Shown here piece by piece: positions 52,062-60,610 of a stretch of DNA of 64,000 nucleotides. Every line of letters begins with the position of its first letter. Within the stretch, counting starts at the first letter, position 1. Source of the stretch: Mycolicibacterium mageritense. Lineage in GTDB: Bacteria > Actinomycetota > Actinomycetes > Mycobacteriales > Mycobacteriaceae. The position numbers and the translations under genes are program-made. The notes beneath the pieces were generated by a model that saw only the letters and a list, made by a program, of their open reading frames with translations, did not search any database and was not told the DNA's origin. Location of the stretch: the NCBI RefSeq assembly GCF_010727475.1, contig NZ_AP022567.1:7812001-7876000 (forward strand). The letters are read 5' to 3'.

Positions 52062-53144
52062 TTAGTCCACAGTCCAGGTGTCTTTGCCGCGAAGCAGCGA
52101 TTGCAGTGCGGTCGTGTCGTACGGTTTGGCCGCACGTGCGTCGGCCACCTGCTGGCGGGCGGCGTCGTCGTAGGTGGGCTTGTTCACCTTGCGGAAGATG
52201 CCCATGACCATGTGGTCGAGGTTCTGCTCGCTCAACCGCGACAGCGCGAACGCGTAGGCGGGATCCTCGACCTCGGCGTTGTGCACCACGATCTCGTCGG
52301 CCGCGACGTCGGCGGTCTTGGCGACCTCCAACCCGTAGCCGGACTTGACCACGCAGTACTCGCCGTCGGCGCCGAAGACGATCGGCTCACCGTGGCTGAG
52401 GTTGATCAGGCGCTCCTCGGCGCCTTCCTTGCGCAGCGCATCGAACGACCCGTCGTTGAAGATCGGGCAGTCCTGCATGATCTCGACCAGGGCAGCGCCG
52501 CGGTGTTCGGCGGCGCCGCGCAGTACCTCGGTCAGGCCCTTGCGGTCGGAGTCCAGCGCCCGGCCGACGAACGTGGCCTCGGCGCCCAGCGCCAGCGACA
52601 CGGGATTGAACGGGTAGTCCAGCGAACCCATAGGGGTCGACTTGGTGATCTTGCCGGTCTCGGAAGTCGGCGAATACTGCCCCTTGGTCAGGCCGTAGAT
52701 CCGGTTGTTGAACAGCAGGATCGTGATGTTGATGTTGCGGCGCAGCGCATGGATCAGGTGATTGCCACCGATGGACAGCGAGTCACCGTCACCGGTGACC
52801 ACCCACACCGACAGATCCGGGCGGGCCAGGGCCAGGCCCGTCGCGATGGTGGGGGCGCGCCCGTGAATCGAGTGGAAACCGTAGGTCTCCAGGTAGTACG
52901 GGAACCGGCTCGAGCAGCCGATGCCGCTGATGAACGCAATGTTCTCGCGGCGCAGGCCGAGCTCCGGCAAGAAGTTGCGAATGGTGTTGAGGATGACGTA
53001 GTCACCGCACCCGGGGCACCACCGGACCTCCTGGTCACTGGTGAAGTCCTTGCCCTTCTGCGGGGTGTCGGTCGTGGGCACCAGCGCGGTCTTGGTCAAC
53101 GGGGCTTCGCTGAGCCCCAGATCCGTGCCAATCAGGTCAGTCAT
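52062..53144 (-). CDS. korB: 2-oxoglutarate:ferredoxin oxidoreductase subunit beta
   Basis: A 360-residue thiamine-diphosphate subunit of KGO/KorAB. RWCPGCGDYVILNTI (about residues 41-55) holds conserved cysteines, VVTGDGDSLSIGGNHLIHAL (about residues 113-132) is the ThDP/Mg site, and NNRIYGLTKGQYSPTS the loop after it. The enzyme decarboxylates 2-oxoglutarate to succinyl-CoA with ferredoxin as acceptor and lets mycobacteria run the TCA cycle without the classical 2-oxoglutarate dehydrogenase. ATG overlaps the korA stop (ATGA). Confidence 0.96.
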   Translation of the reverse strand: MTDLIGTDLGLSEAPLTKTALVPTTDTPQKGKDFTSDQEVRWCPGCGDYVILNTIRNFLPELGLRRENIAFISGIGCSSRFPYYLETYGFHSIHGRAPTIATGLALARPDLSVWVVTGDGDSLSIGGNHLIHALRRNINITILLFNNRIYGLTKGQYSPTSETGKITKSTPMGSLDYPFNPVSLALGAEATFVGRALDSDRKGLTEVLRGAAEHRGAALVEIMQDCPIFNDGSFDALRKEGAEERLINLSHGEPIVFGADGEYCVVKSGYGLEVAKTADVAADEIVVHNAEVEDPAYAFALSRLSEQNLDHMVMGIFRKVNKPTYDDAARQQVADARAAKPYDTTALQSLLRGKDTWTVD

Positions 53145-55093
53145 GCGTTCGCTCCCACAGCGTTCGACTCGGTAGGTTCCTCGATGGTGGCCGCCGCCAA
53201 CCGCGCGAACTTGGCCTTGTCCGCTTCCTTCTCACCGAGCGTGCCGTCCAGCGCCGCGTCGATGATGCCCTCGACCTCATCAGCCAGGAACGCCATGCCC
53301 TCGACCTTGGTCACCGACTGCACGTCGACGAGGTAACGGCCGCGCAGCAGCAAGGCCAGCTGGCCGAGGTTCATCTCCGGCACTACGACCTTGGGGTAGC
53401 GCCGCAGCACCTCACCGAGGTTGGCCGGGAACGGGTTGAGGTGACGCAGGTGGGCCTGGGCCACCTTGATGCCCTTGCGCCGGGCACGCCGGCAGGCCTC
53501 GCCGATGGGGCCGTACGAGCTGCCCCACCCGAGCATCAACAGTTCGGCGTCGCCGCTGGGATCGTCGACCTCCAGATCGGGCACCGTGATACCGGCGATC
53601 TTCTCCTGGCGCAGCCGGACCATGAGGTCGTGGTTCTTGGGCTCGTACGAGATATTGCCCGAACCGTTGGCCGCCTCGAGGCCGCCGATGCGGTGTTCCA
53701 GACCCGGTGTGCCCGGCACGGCGAACTGGCGGGCCAGGGTCTCCGGATCGCGCGCATACGGCTGGAACGGCTCGCCCGACTTCGCAAACGTGTGCTCGAT
53801 CGGCGCATACGTGCTGACATCCGGGATCCGCCACGGTTCGGAGCCGTTGGCCACCGCGCCGTCGGACAGGATGATCACCGGCGTGTGGTAGTCGACCGCG
53901 ATCCGGGCGGCCTCCACGGCGATGTCGAAGCAATCCGACGGTGACCGCGGCGCCAGCACGGCGACCGGTGACTCACCGTTGCGGCCGAACAGCGCCTGCA
54001 GCAGGTCGGCCTGCTCGGTCTTGGTGGGCAGGCCGGTCGACGGGCCGCCGCGCTGCACGTCGATGACGATCAGCGGAAGCTCGGTCATCACCGCGAGACC
54101 GATGGCCTCCGACTTCAGCGAGACGCCGGGGCCCGACGTGCTGGTGACGCCCAGCGCGCCACCGTACGACGCGCCGATGGCGGCTCCGATGCCGGCGATC
54201 TCGTCCTCGGCCTGGAACGTGAGGATGTTGAAGTTCTTGTGCTTCGAAAGCTCGTGCAGGATGTCGGACGCCGGGGTGATCGGGTAGGTGCCCAGCACCA
54301 CCTGAACACCCGCGAGCTGACCGGCCGTCACGATGCCGTACGCGAGCGCCGTGTTGCCCGAGATCTGCCGGTACTCACCGGACGTGAGCTTGGCGGGCGA
54401 CACCTCATAGGTGGTCGCGAATGCCTCGGTGGTCTCGCCGTAGTTCCAGCCGGCCTTGAGCGCCAGCACGTTGGCCTCGGCGACATCGGGCTTGCGGGAG
54501 AACTTCTCCCGGATGAACGCCTCGCTGTGTTCCAGCTCGCGTCCGTACATCCAGGACAGCAGGCCGAGCGCGAACATGTTCTTGGCGCGCTGACCGTCCT
54601 TCTTGGTCGCGCCGATCTCCTCGACCGCGCCGAGCGTGAGGGTGGTCATCGCGACCGACTGCACGACGTAGTCGGACAGCTCGTCGGTCTCCAGCGGGTT
54701 GGCGTCGTATCCGACCTTCGCGAGGTTGCGCTTGGTGAACTCGTCGGAGTTGGCGATGATCAACCCGCCGCGCGGCAGATCCGACACGTTGGCCTTGAGG
54801 GCCGCGGGGTTCATCGCGACGAGAACGTCGGGGCGGTCACCGGCGGTGAGGATGTCGTAGTCCGCGATCTGGATCTGGAACGACGACACCCCGGGCAGCG
54901 TGCCCTGTGGAGCCCGGATCTCGGCGGGGTAGTTCGGCTGCGTGGCCAGGTCATTACCGAACAGCGCGGCCTCGGAGGTGAACCGGTCACCGGTCAGCTG
55001 CATACCGTCGCCGGAGTCGCCGGCGAAGCGGATGACAACCTTCTCCAGCTTCTGCCGCGGCGCGGCACCATTGCCGTTGCCGTTCTCACCCAC
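53141..55093 (-). CDS. korA: 2-oxoglutarate:ferredoxin oxidoreductase subunit alpha
   Basis: A 650-residue fused gamma-alpha subunit. The N-terminal gamma domain (about residues 15-205) has IRFAGDSGDGMQLTGDRFTS and QPNYPAEIRAPQGT; the alpha domain (about 235-600) has GIVTAGQLAGVQ, GTYPITPASDIL and STSGPGVSLKSEAIGLAVM. GTG start behind GAAAGGCGG. The fusion, length and pairing with korB are normal for mycobacteria. It starts the korA-korB-mobA operon; its upstream region is shared with a terminator and a small plus-strand frame. Confidence 0.96.
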   Translation of the reverse strand: MGENGNGNGAAPRQKLEKVVIRFAGDSGDGMQLTGDRFTSEAALFGNDLATQPNYPAEIRAPQGTLPGVSSFQIQIADYDILTAGDRPDVLVAMNPAALKANVSDLPRGGLIIANSDEFTKRNLAKVGYDANPLETDELSDYVVQSVAMTTLTLGAVEEIGATKKDGQRAKNMFALGLLSWMYGRELEHSEAFIREKFSRKPDVAEANVLALKAGWNYGETTEAFATTYEVSPAKLTSGEYRQISGNTALAYGIVTAGQLAGVQVVLGTYPITPASDILHELSKHKNFNILTFQAEDEIAGIGAAIGASYGGALGVTSTSGPGVSLKSEAIGLAVMTELPLIVIDVQRGGPSTGLPTKTEQADLLQALFGRNGESPVAVLAPRSPSDCFDIAVEAARIAVDYHTPVIILSDGAVANGSEPWRIPDVSTYAPIEHTFAKSGEPFQPYARDPETLARQFAVPGTPGLEHRIGGLEAANGSGNISYEPKNHDLMVRLRQEKIAGITVPDLEVDDPSGDAELLMLGWGSSYGPIGEACRRARRKGIKVAQAHLRHLNPFPANLGEVLRRYPKVVVPEMNLGQLALLLRGRYLVDVQSVTKVEGMAFLADEVEGIIDAALDGTLGEKEADKAKFARLAAATIEEPTESNAVGANA

Positions 55094-55205
55094 GGCTACC
55101 GCCTTTCACGCGCATTTCGACCACGTCTTTCCGATCCGTCACCGGGCCCGTCATAGGGAACACTGCCGGGGAGGGCCATCGGTTCAAGCGTGGGTCAAAA
55201 TTTTG

Positions 55206-55406
55206 ATGTCACTAGCAGTACCGATTATTGCACTGTTCTTAGGCTGGGCTTTACCGCGGCCGGGTCCGACACGCGGCGCAGCTGCAACCGAAGATGCTGC
55301 TCATGGACGTGAAGAACGACGACTTGAGACACAAGTGTGGTTTTCGTCACGTTCAGGAGAACGACATTCTCTAAGGAAAAGCTACCCGCGGGTAGCTGGT
55401 GGCTAG
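55206..55406 (+). CDS. Possible small single-helix membrane protein
   Basis: A 66-codon frame beginning ATG at 55206, with MSLAVPIIALFLGWALPRPG as a possible membrane helix followed by a charged tail. It is divergent from korA. Against it are the lack of a ribosome binding site and the overlap of its end with the terminator palindrome at 55380-55397. Treat it as a hypothesis. Confidence 0.2.
   Translation: MSLAVPIIALFLGWALPRPGPTRGAAATEDAAHGREERRLETQVWFSSRSGERHSLRKSYPRVAGG
55378..55397 (-). terminator. Intrinsic terminator after the LacI-PfkB unit
   Basis: AGCTACCCGCGGGTAGCT (55380-55397) is a perfect 18-bp palindrome that folds as AGCTACC-CGCG-GGTAGCT. On the minus strand it is followed directly by TTTCCTT, 41 bp downstream of the PfkB stop codon. 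Symmetry plus U-run makes an intrinsic terminator likely. Confidence 0.75.
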
Positions 55407-55438
55407 CACTCGTCGGTGCGTTCTTGACACCCGTCGAG

Positions 55439-56317
55439 TCAGGCCGTCGACCTGCGGTTACGCCCGTCGGCGGGGCGGCGCGCGGTACCCACGTGTACTC
55501 GCTTGTCGAGCTCACGCGCGACGAGTTCACTGGCCCGTTCCGCGGCGAGCCGGGGGTCGGCACCGGCTGCCCGATTGGCGACATAACAGGCCGTGAACAT
55601 GTCACCCGCGCCCGTCGTCTGGACATCCATCACGCGCCACGCCGCGGGCACGCGGACCACCGTGCCCTCGAGATAGATCACGCAGCCTTCCGAGCCGTAG
55701 GTCACGACGATCTCCGGCACGCCGAGTCGCTCGGCGGTCGATGCGTCGAACTCCCCGTCGGCGACCACGACGGCTTCGTCCTCGGCGAGCTTGAGCACAT
55801 CGAGGTGCGTCAGCAGATCGCGCGGAAAGTGCCGGTCCTCCACCAACGGGCCGAGGCTGTCCGCCCGCACCAGCCCCTGACCGTCATACGCGACGCGGTG
55901 CCCGCGGTCCGCCAGCACCGCAAGCGTCTCCGCGGGAAAATCGGTGCGCAGCAGCGGTGCCAGGTGCACCCATGTCGTCGTGGGGTCGGCGGCCGCGATG
56001 TCGTCGGCATCCCACACCGGGCCGATGGCCTCCACCGCCATGTGCCGGTGGTCGGTGTCGTCGTAGTCGAGTCGGAACGAACTCGTGACGTCGGACGGCA
56101 GGATCGCGACCATTCCGTCGAAGCGCTCCTGCAACGCGTCGAACAGCGCGTGATCGGCCTCGGCACCCATCGCGACGATCCGCCCGACGCCCCCGGCGGC
56201 TTCCAGCGCGACACCGGCGAACGACGCGCATCCACCGGGGCTCCGCGGGGCACCGTTGATGATGTCGATCGCCAGGTTGCCCAACACGGTGACGCCCGGG
56301 ATCAACTCGTTGGGCAT
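55439..56317 (-). CDS. PfkB family carbohydrate kinase
   Basis: A 292-residue sugar/cyclitol kinase. GVTVLGNLAIDIINGAPRSP at the N-terminus, GGCASFAGVALEAAGG (about residues 28-43) and the anion-hole motif QTTGAGDMFTACYVANRAAG (about residues 232-251) mark the family. It is shorter and divergent from ribokinase, so the substrate is unclear. It lies 101 bp downstream of the LacI gene and faces the dioxygenase/Gfo/IolE-like operon, whose pathway intermediate it may phosphorylate. Confidence 0.87.
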   Translation of the reverse strand: MPNELIPGVTVLGNLAIDIINGAPRSPGGCASFAGVALEAAGGVGRIVAMGAEADHALFDALQERFDGMVAILPSDVTSSFRLDYDDTDHRHMAVEAIGPVWDADDIAAADPTTTWVHLAPLLRTDFPAETLAVLADRGHRVAYDGQGLVRADSLGPLVEDRHFPRDLLTHLDVLKLAEDEAVVVADGEFDASTAERLGVPEIVVTYGSEGCVIYLEGTVVRVPAAWRVMDVQTTGAGDMFTACYVANRAAGADPRLAAERASELVARELDKRVHVGTARRPADGRNRRSTA

Positions 56318-56418
56318 AGATCAGGTCTCTCGGTCGTGGTCTGGTTTGCGGCCGGCATATGAGCAAGACCGTGCGGCGAAATGGTAGCGGCAATGACTGT
56401 GAGCCGAGGACGCGGCAA

Positions 56419-57423
56419 TCATGCAGGCACGTTGTAAGGGGTGATCACCTGGATCGGAGTGGGCCGCACCGGCTCGGCGGGCAGGGCGCCGTGTCGCTGC
56501 AGGATCACCCGGATGGCCAGCCTCGCGTCGGCCCGCAGATCGTTGTGCAGAACCACCGAAATCCGGCCGTCACGGAGCAGCCTGCGGTTGTCGGCGTCGA
56601 GATCGTGCGCGACGAACACCCGGCAGCCCCGTCCGAGCGCCTCGAACGCCGCGACCGTGGCCGTGTTGCCGCCACCGGGCGAGTAGACGGCCCGCACCGA
56701 CGGATGCCGCTCGAGGGCGTCGAGCACGAGGCGTTCCACGGTGGCGTCGATGCCGTCGCTGTCGGTGACTTCGACGATCTCCCGGCCGGAGTTCCGCAGC
56801 CCGGACCGGAATCCCACCTCTCGTTCGCCCTCACCACGAAAGACCGTGCGACTCAACGTGATCAGCACGTCACCGGACTCCGTGCCGAGCCACTCGTTGA
56901 CGAGGTAGGCAGCGGTCACCCCGGCACCGTGATTGTCGATCCCGACGTAGGCCTGCCGCGCGCTGCCGGGAATGTCGGTGGCATAGGTGACAACCGGGAC
57001 TCCGGCCTCGACCAGACGGTCGACCGCCTCGACCACCGCCGGCTCGTCCTGCGCCTTGAGGATGACGCCGTGGCTGCCGCGGATGCCGGCCAGCACCTCG
57101 ACCATGCGGTCCGCCGAGCCCGACTCCGAGAGGTGGAACCGGGCCCGCGGCATGGCGGGCGCGAACGTAGGCAACTCGGCCTCCACCGCGCTCCGGAAGG
57201 CGTCCGAGAACCGTTGCGGGGTCTGCATGACGACATCGATGAGGTATCGGCGACCGTTGAGCCGCAACTGCGCCCGCTGCTTGTCCAGGTCGGCGATGGC
57301 CTGATGCACCTCGGCGCGCGTGTTCTCCCGCACCCCGGGCCGGTTGTTGAGGACTCGGTCGACCGTGGCCTCGCTGAGCCCGCATTGCTGCGCGATCTCG
57401 CGGACCTTGTATCGGTGCGCCAT
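56419..57423 (-). CDS. LacI family transcriptional regulator
   Basis: A 334-residue LacI/GalR regulator. The DNA-binding domain (residues 1-55) has YKVREIAQQCGLSEATVDRV then LNNRPGVRENTRAEVHQAI; this helix-turn-helix form (EATVDRVLNNR) also occurs in cyclitol and sugar regulators. A periplasmic-binding-like domain follows, with VYSPGGGNTATVAAFEALGR near residue 225. It diverges from the dioxygenase operon across a 30-bp dyad that is its probable operator. Confidence 0.93.
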   Translation of the reverse strand: MAHRYKVREIAQQCGLSEATVDRVLNNRPGVRENTRAEVHQAIADLDKQRAQLRLNGRRYLIDVVMQTPQRFSDAFRSAVEAELPTFAPAMPRARFHLSESGSADRMVEVLAGIRGSHGVILKAQDEPAVVEAVDRLVEAGVPVVTYATDIPGSARQAYVGIDNHGAGVTAAYLVNEWLGTESGDVLITLSRTVFRGEGEREVGFRSGLRNSGREIVEVTDSDGIDATVERLVLDALERHPSVRAVYSPGGGNTATVAAFEALGRGCRVFVAHDLDADNRRLLRDGRISVVLHNDLRADARLAIRVILQRHGALPAEPVRPTPIQVITPYNVPA

Positions 57424-57459
57424 GTAGAGGTGTCCCTTTCCCGGCCGAGCAGACGCATA

Positions 57460-57489
57460 GGTACCCGGGTAACGCAGTTACGGGGTACC
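57460..57489. promoter_or_regulatory. Putative LacI-type operator
   Basis: GGTACCCGGGTAAC (57460-57473) and GTTACGGGGTACC (57477-57489) form a near-perfect inverted repeat with a 3-bp centre (one base gap). It is 36 bp upstream of the LacI start and 87 bp before the dioxygenase ATG, as expected for divergent, repressor-controlled promoters. Confidence 0.6.
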
Positions 57490-57576
57490 GGAGTGACTGC
57501 TCGCCGAAAGAGGTGATGGTTTTTTGATGGATTTTTGCCGTTGATTGTGCCACAGAACACAGCAAGACTGTCAGCC

Positions 57577-58740
57577 ATGACCGCGACATTGCGCACCGGG
57601 AACCGGGCCTGGATCGAGGATGCCGACTGCTCACTCGACGACTTCCGCGCCCAGGTCTCCCGCACCACCAACGCCTCCGACTACCCGTGCGCCTCCGACA
57701 TCCGGCACAACGTGCCGGTGTACTCGGCTGCCACCGTGGCGGAGTGCGACCGTCGCGCACTGCAGACCGAACTGATCGGCGCGCTCGCCGACGGCCCGGG
57801 CGTGGTGGTGTTCGAAGGTGCCTTCGACGGTGATGTCGTCGACCGCGCGAGTGCGGCATTCACGGCGCTGATCGACGCCCAGCACGCCGAAGGTGCTGCC
57901 GCGGGTGACCACTTCGGCAAGGCCGGGGCCAACGACCGCATCTGGAACGCGCAGCAGAAGCTGGCGCTGCACTCCCCCGAGGTCTATGCCGAGTACTACG
58001 CCAACGACACCCTCGCCGTGATCTCGCAAGCCTGGCTGGGGCCGCGCTACCAGGTGACCTCTCAGGTCAATGTCGTCAATCCCGGTGGCGCCGCGCAGGT
58101 TCCGCACCGCGACTATCACCTCGGGTTCGTCAGCCCCGATCAGCTCGCCGCCTACCCGGCGCACATGCACAGGCTGTCACCCGCCCTGACGCTGCAGGGT
58201 GCGGTCGCCCACTGCGACATGCCGCTCGCGAGCGGGCCGACCATGCTGCTGCCCTACTCGCAAACCTTCGAGGCGGGTTACATCGCGTTCTACCGGCCCG
58301 AGTTCATCGAGTTCTTCGCGGACCGTCAGGTGCAGATCCCGTTGGGCAAGGGCGACGCGGTGTTCTTCAACCCCGCGCTGTATCACGGGGCAGGCACTAA
58401 CACCTCGGCCGACATCCGCCGCATGGCGAACCTGCTGCAGATCTCGTCACCGTTCGGCCGCGCGATGGAATCACTCGACCGTGCCGCGATGATCCGCGCG
58501 GTCTACCCCGCGCTGCTGGCGATGCAGGCCGCCGGCCGCTCGGAGCGCGAACTCGCCAACGTCGTCACCGCGACCGCGGAGGGATACGCGTTCCCGACCA
58601 ATCTCGACCGCGACCAGCCCATCGGCAGCCTCGCGCCGCCGAGCCAGGTCGACACCGTCCTGGCGGCACTGGCCGACGCGCTCAATCCCGCAGAACTCGA
58701 CGTCATCCTCGACCAGCAGAACGAACGGAGAATCCCATGA
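57577..58740 (+). CDS. Phytanoyl-CoA dioxygenase (PhyH) family protein
   Basis: A 387-residue non-haem Fe(II)/2-oxoglutarate oxygenase. The facial triad is visible as VPHRDYHLGF (His and Asp, about residues 175-184) and LYHGAGTNTS (second His, about residue 270), with RRMANLLQISSPFGR supplying the 2-oxoglutarate Arg. The start ATG at 57577 follows the AT-rich promoter; an upstream in-frame extension is unlikely. It is the first gene of a four-gene operon, coupled to the next gene by ATGA. It probably hydroxylates a polyol or sugar-derived compound before oxidation; the substrate is inference. Confidence 0.85.
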   Translation: MTATLRTGNRAWIEDADCSLDDFRAQVSRTTNASDYPCASDIRHNVPVYSAATVAECDRRALQTELIGALADGPGVVVFEGAFDGDVVDRASAAFTALIDAQHAEGAAAGDHFGKAGANDRIWNAQQKLALHSPEVYAEYYANDTLAVISQAWLGPRYQVTSQVNVVNPGGAAQVPHRDYHLGFVSPDQLAAYPAHMHRLSPALTLQGAVAHCDMPLASGPTMLLPYSQTFEAGYIAFYRPEFIEFFADRQVQIPLGKGDAVFFNPALYHGAGTNTSADIRRMANLLQISSPFGRAMESLDRAAMIRAVYPALLAMQAAGRSERELANVVTATAEGYAFPTNLDRDQPIGSLAPPSQVDTVLAALADALNPAELDVILDQQNERRIP

Positions 58741-59744
58741 CCACGCTCGGCGTAATCGGATTGGGCCGCATCGGCGCCTTCCACGTCGACACGCTGTCCG
58801 GCCTCGACGGCATCGACGGCCTGGTGGTGGCCGACGAGCGACCCGAGATGGTTGCCGCAGTCGCCGCCAAACACGGTGCAAAACCTGCTGATTCGGTCGA
58901 AGACCTGCTTGATTCCGGGGTCGACGGCGTCGTGGTGGCGGCAGCCACGCCGGCCCACGCGGAGCTGACCCTTGCTGCCGTACACCGCGGGCTGCCGACG
59001 TTCTGCGAGAAACCGATCGCCTCGACCGCGGCCGAAAGCGCCCACGTCGCAGATGTCATCGCGCGGGCCGGCGTACCGGTCCAGGTGGGCTACCAGCGCC
59101 GGTTCGACGCCGCCTTCGCCGCGGCCAAACATGCCGTGGATTCGGGATCGCTGGGGCACCTGCACACGGTGCGCAGCACCACGATGGATCCCGCTCCCCC
59201 GCCCATGGAGTACATCAAGGGCTCGGGCGGAATCTTCCGCGACTGTGCGGTCCACGATTTCGATGTGCTGCGTTGGATCACGGGCCAGAACGCGGTGGAG
59301 GTGTACGCCACGGGAACCGTGCAGGGTGATCCGCGCTTCACCGAGTACGGCGACGTCGACACCGCGGCAGTCGTGGTGAAGTTCGACGGTGGCGCGATGG
59401 GCATCGTGTCGGCCGCACGCTACAACGGCCGCGGCTATGACTGCCGACTCGAAGTGCACGGCTTCAACGACACCGTGGTCGCGGGCTGGGATCAGGGCGC
59501 GCCGATGCGGAACATGGATCCCCGCAATGACTTTCCGGCCGGGCCCTACCACCACTTCTTCATGGACCGGTTCACCGACGCGTTCCGGGCCGAGCTGGCC
59601 GGGTTCGTCTCGGTGGTCAAGGGCGAGCAGATTCCCGGTGCCACTGTAGCCGACGCGGTCGAAGTGGCGTGGCTGGCCGAGGCCGCCACCGAGTCACTGC
59701 GCCGCGGCGCACCGGTGCGTATCGAGGAGGTTCGTAACGCATGA
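58737..59744 (+). CDS. Gfo/Idh/MocA family oxidoreductase (inositol dehydrogenase-like)
   Basis: A 335-residue NAD(P)-dependent dehydrogenase. The Rossmann motif is LGVIGLGRIGAFHVDTLSGL (about residues 4-23), the catalytic Lys lies in PTFCEKPIASTAAE (about residue 92), VGYQRRFDAAFAAAK (about residues 115-129) and DCAVHDFDVLRWI (about residues 164-176; DxxxHDxD) are typical of myo-inositol 2-dehydrogenase. It is coupled by ATGA to both neighbours. The likely substrate is a cyclitol or sugar, which agrees with the IolE-like gene next to it. Confidence 0.9.
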   Translation: MTTLGVIGLGRIGAFHVDTLSGLDGIDGLVVADERPEMVAAVAAKHGAKPADSVEDLLDSGVDGVVVAAATPAHAELTLAAVHRGLPTFCEKPIASTAAESAHVADVIARAGVPVQVGYQRRFDAAFAAAKHAVDSGSLGHLHTVRSTTMDPAPPPMEYIKGSGGIFRDCAVHDFDVLRWITGQNAVEVYATGTVQGDPRFTEYGDVDTAAVVVKFDGGAMGIVSAARYNGRGYDCRLEVHGFNDTVVAGWDQGAPMRNMDPRNDFPAGPYHHFFMDRFTDAFRAELAGFVSVVKGEQIPGATVADAVEVAWLAEAATESLRRGAPVRIEEVRNA

Positions 59745-60610
59745 GCACGATGAAGATTGCGGGAGCCCCGATTTCGTGGGGTGTGTGCGAGGTGCCCGGC
59801 TGGGGCCACCAACTGCACCGTGACCGGGTGCTGTCCGAGATGCGCGAGACGGGGTTGACCGCGACGGAGCTGGGGCCCGACGGGTTCCTCCCCGCAGACA
59901 CCCGAGAGCTCACCGGAGTCCTTGCTGCGCACGGTCTTTCCTGCGTCGGCGGATTCGTCCCGGTGGTGCTGCACGACGCCGCGCACGATCCCGCGGGTGA
60001 TCTCTCGGGCCCGCTGGCCTCGCTGCGCGCGGCGGGCGCGGGTGTCGTCGTACTGGCCGCCGCCACGGGCGCCGACGGCTACGACTCACGTCCCGAACTC
60101 GACGACGAGCAGTGGGCCACCTTGTTGGCCAATCTCGATCGGCTCGCCGAGATCACCGCGGCGGCCGGACTGCTCGCCGTGCTGCACCCACACGTCGGCA
60201 CCATGGTGGAGACGCACTCCGACGTGGACCGGGTGCTGGCCGGCTCGGCGATCCCGCTGTGTCTTGACACCGGCCACCTGCTGATCGGCGGCACCGATCC
60301 GCTGGAGTTGGCCAAGGCCGTGCCGCACCGCATCAAGCACACGCACCTCAAGGATGTGGACGCGGCCTTGGCCGCGCGCGTGCAGGCCGGCGAGATCAGC
60401 TACACCGACGCGGTGCGGGCCGGTATGTACACGCCGCTGGGCACCGGCGACGTCGACATCGCCGGCATCGTCTCGGTGTTGCGGGACAACGGCTTCGACG
60501 GGTGGTTCGTGATGGAACAGGACACCATCCTGACGGCCGAGCCCACCGACGAGGGGCCGGTGCGCGACGTGCTGACCAGCGTGGCCTACCTCAAGTCCGT
60601 GACGGCATGA
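59741..60610 (+). CDS. IolE-like TIM-barrel sugar isomerase/dehydratase
   Basis: A 289-residue xylose-isomerase-type TIM barrel. The N-terminus KIAGAPISWGVCEVPGWGHQ and ETGLTATELGPDGFLP closely resemble 2-keto-myo-inositol dehydratase (IolE). Metal-ligand-type segments are LHPHVGTMVETHSD (about residues 146-159), CLDTGHLLIGG and HLKDVDAALA. It would act on the keto product of the preceding Gfo/Idh dehydrogenase. The start overlaps the upstream stop as ATGA. Confidence 0.88.
   Translation: MSTMKIAGAPISWGVCEVPGWGHQLHRDRVLSEMRETGLTATELGPDGFLPADTRELTGVLAAHGLSCVGGFVPVVLHDAAHDPAGDLSGPLASLRAAGAGVVVLAAATGADGYDSRPELDDEQWATLLANLDRLAEITAAAGLLAVLHPHVGTMVETHSDVDRVLAGSAIPLCLDTGHLLIGGTDPLELAKAVPHRIKHTHLKDVDAALAARVQAGEISYTDAVRAGMYTPLGTGDVDIAGIVSVLRDNGFDGWFVMEQDTILTAEPTDEGPVRDVLTSVAYLKSVTA

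Larger units (their letters stand above)
55094..55438. other. korA upstream region
   Basis: A 345-bp interval between korA (minus) and the end of the PfkB gene. It should contain the korA promoter on the minus strand, though no clear -35/-10 pair was found. The middle part (about 55190-55260) is richer in A and T. A plus-strand frame at 55206-55406 could encode a 66-residue protein with one membrane helix, without a ribosome binding site. An 18-bp palindrome terminator occupies 55380-55397. Confidence 0.5.
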
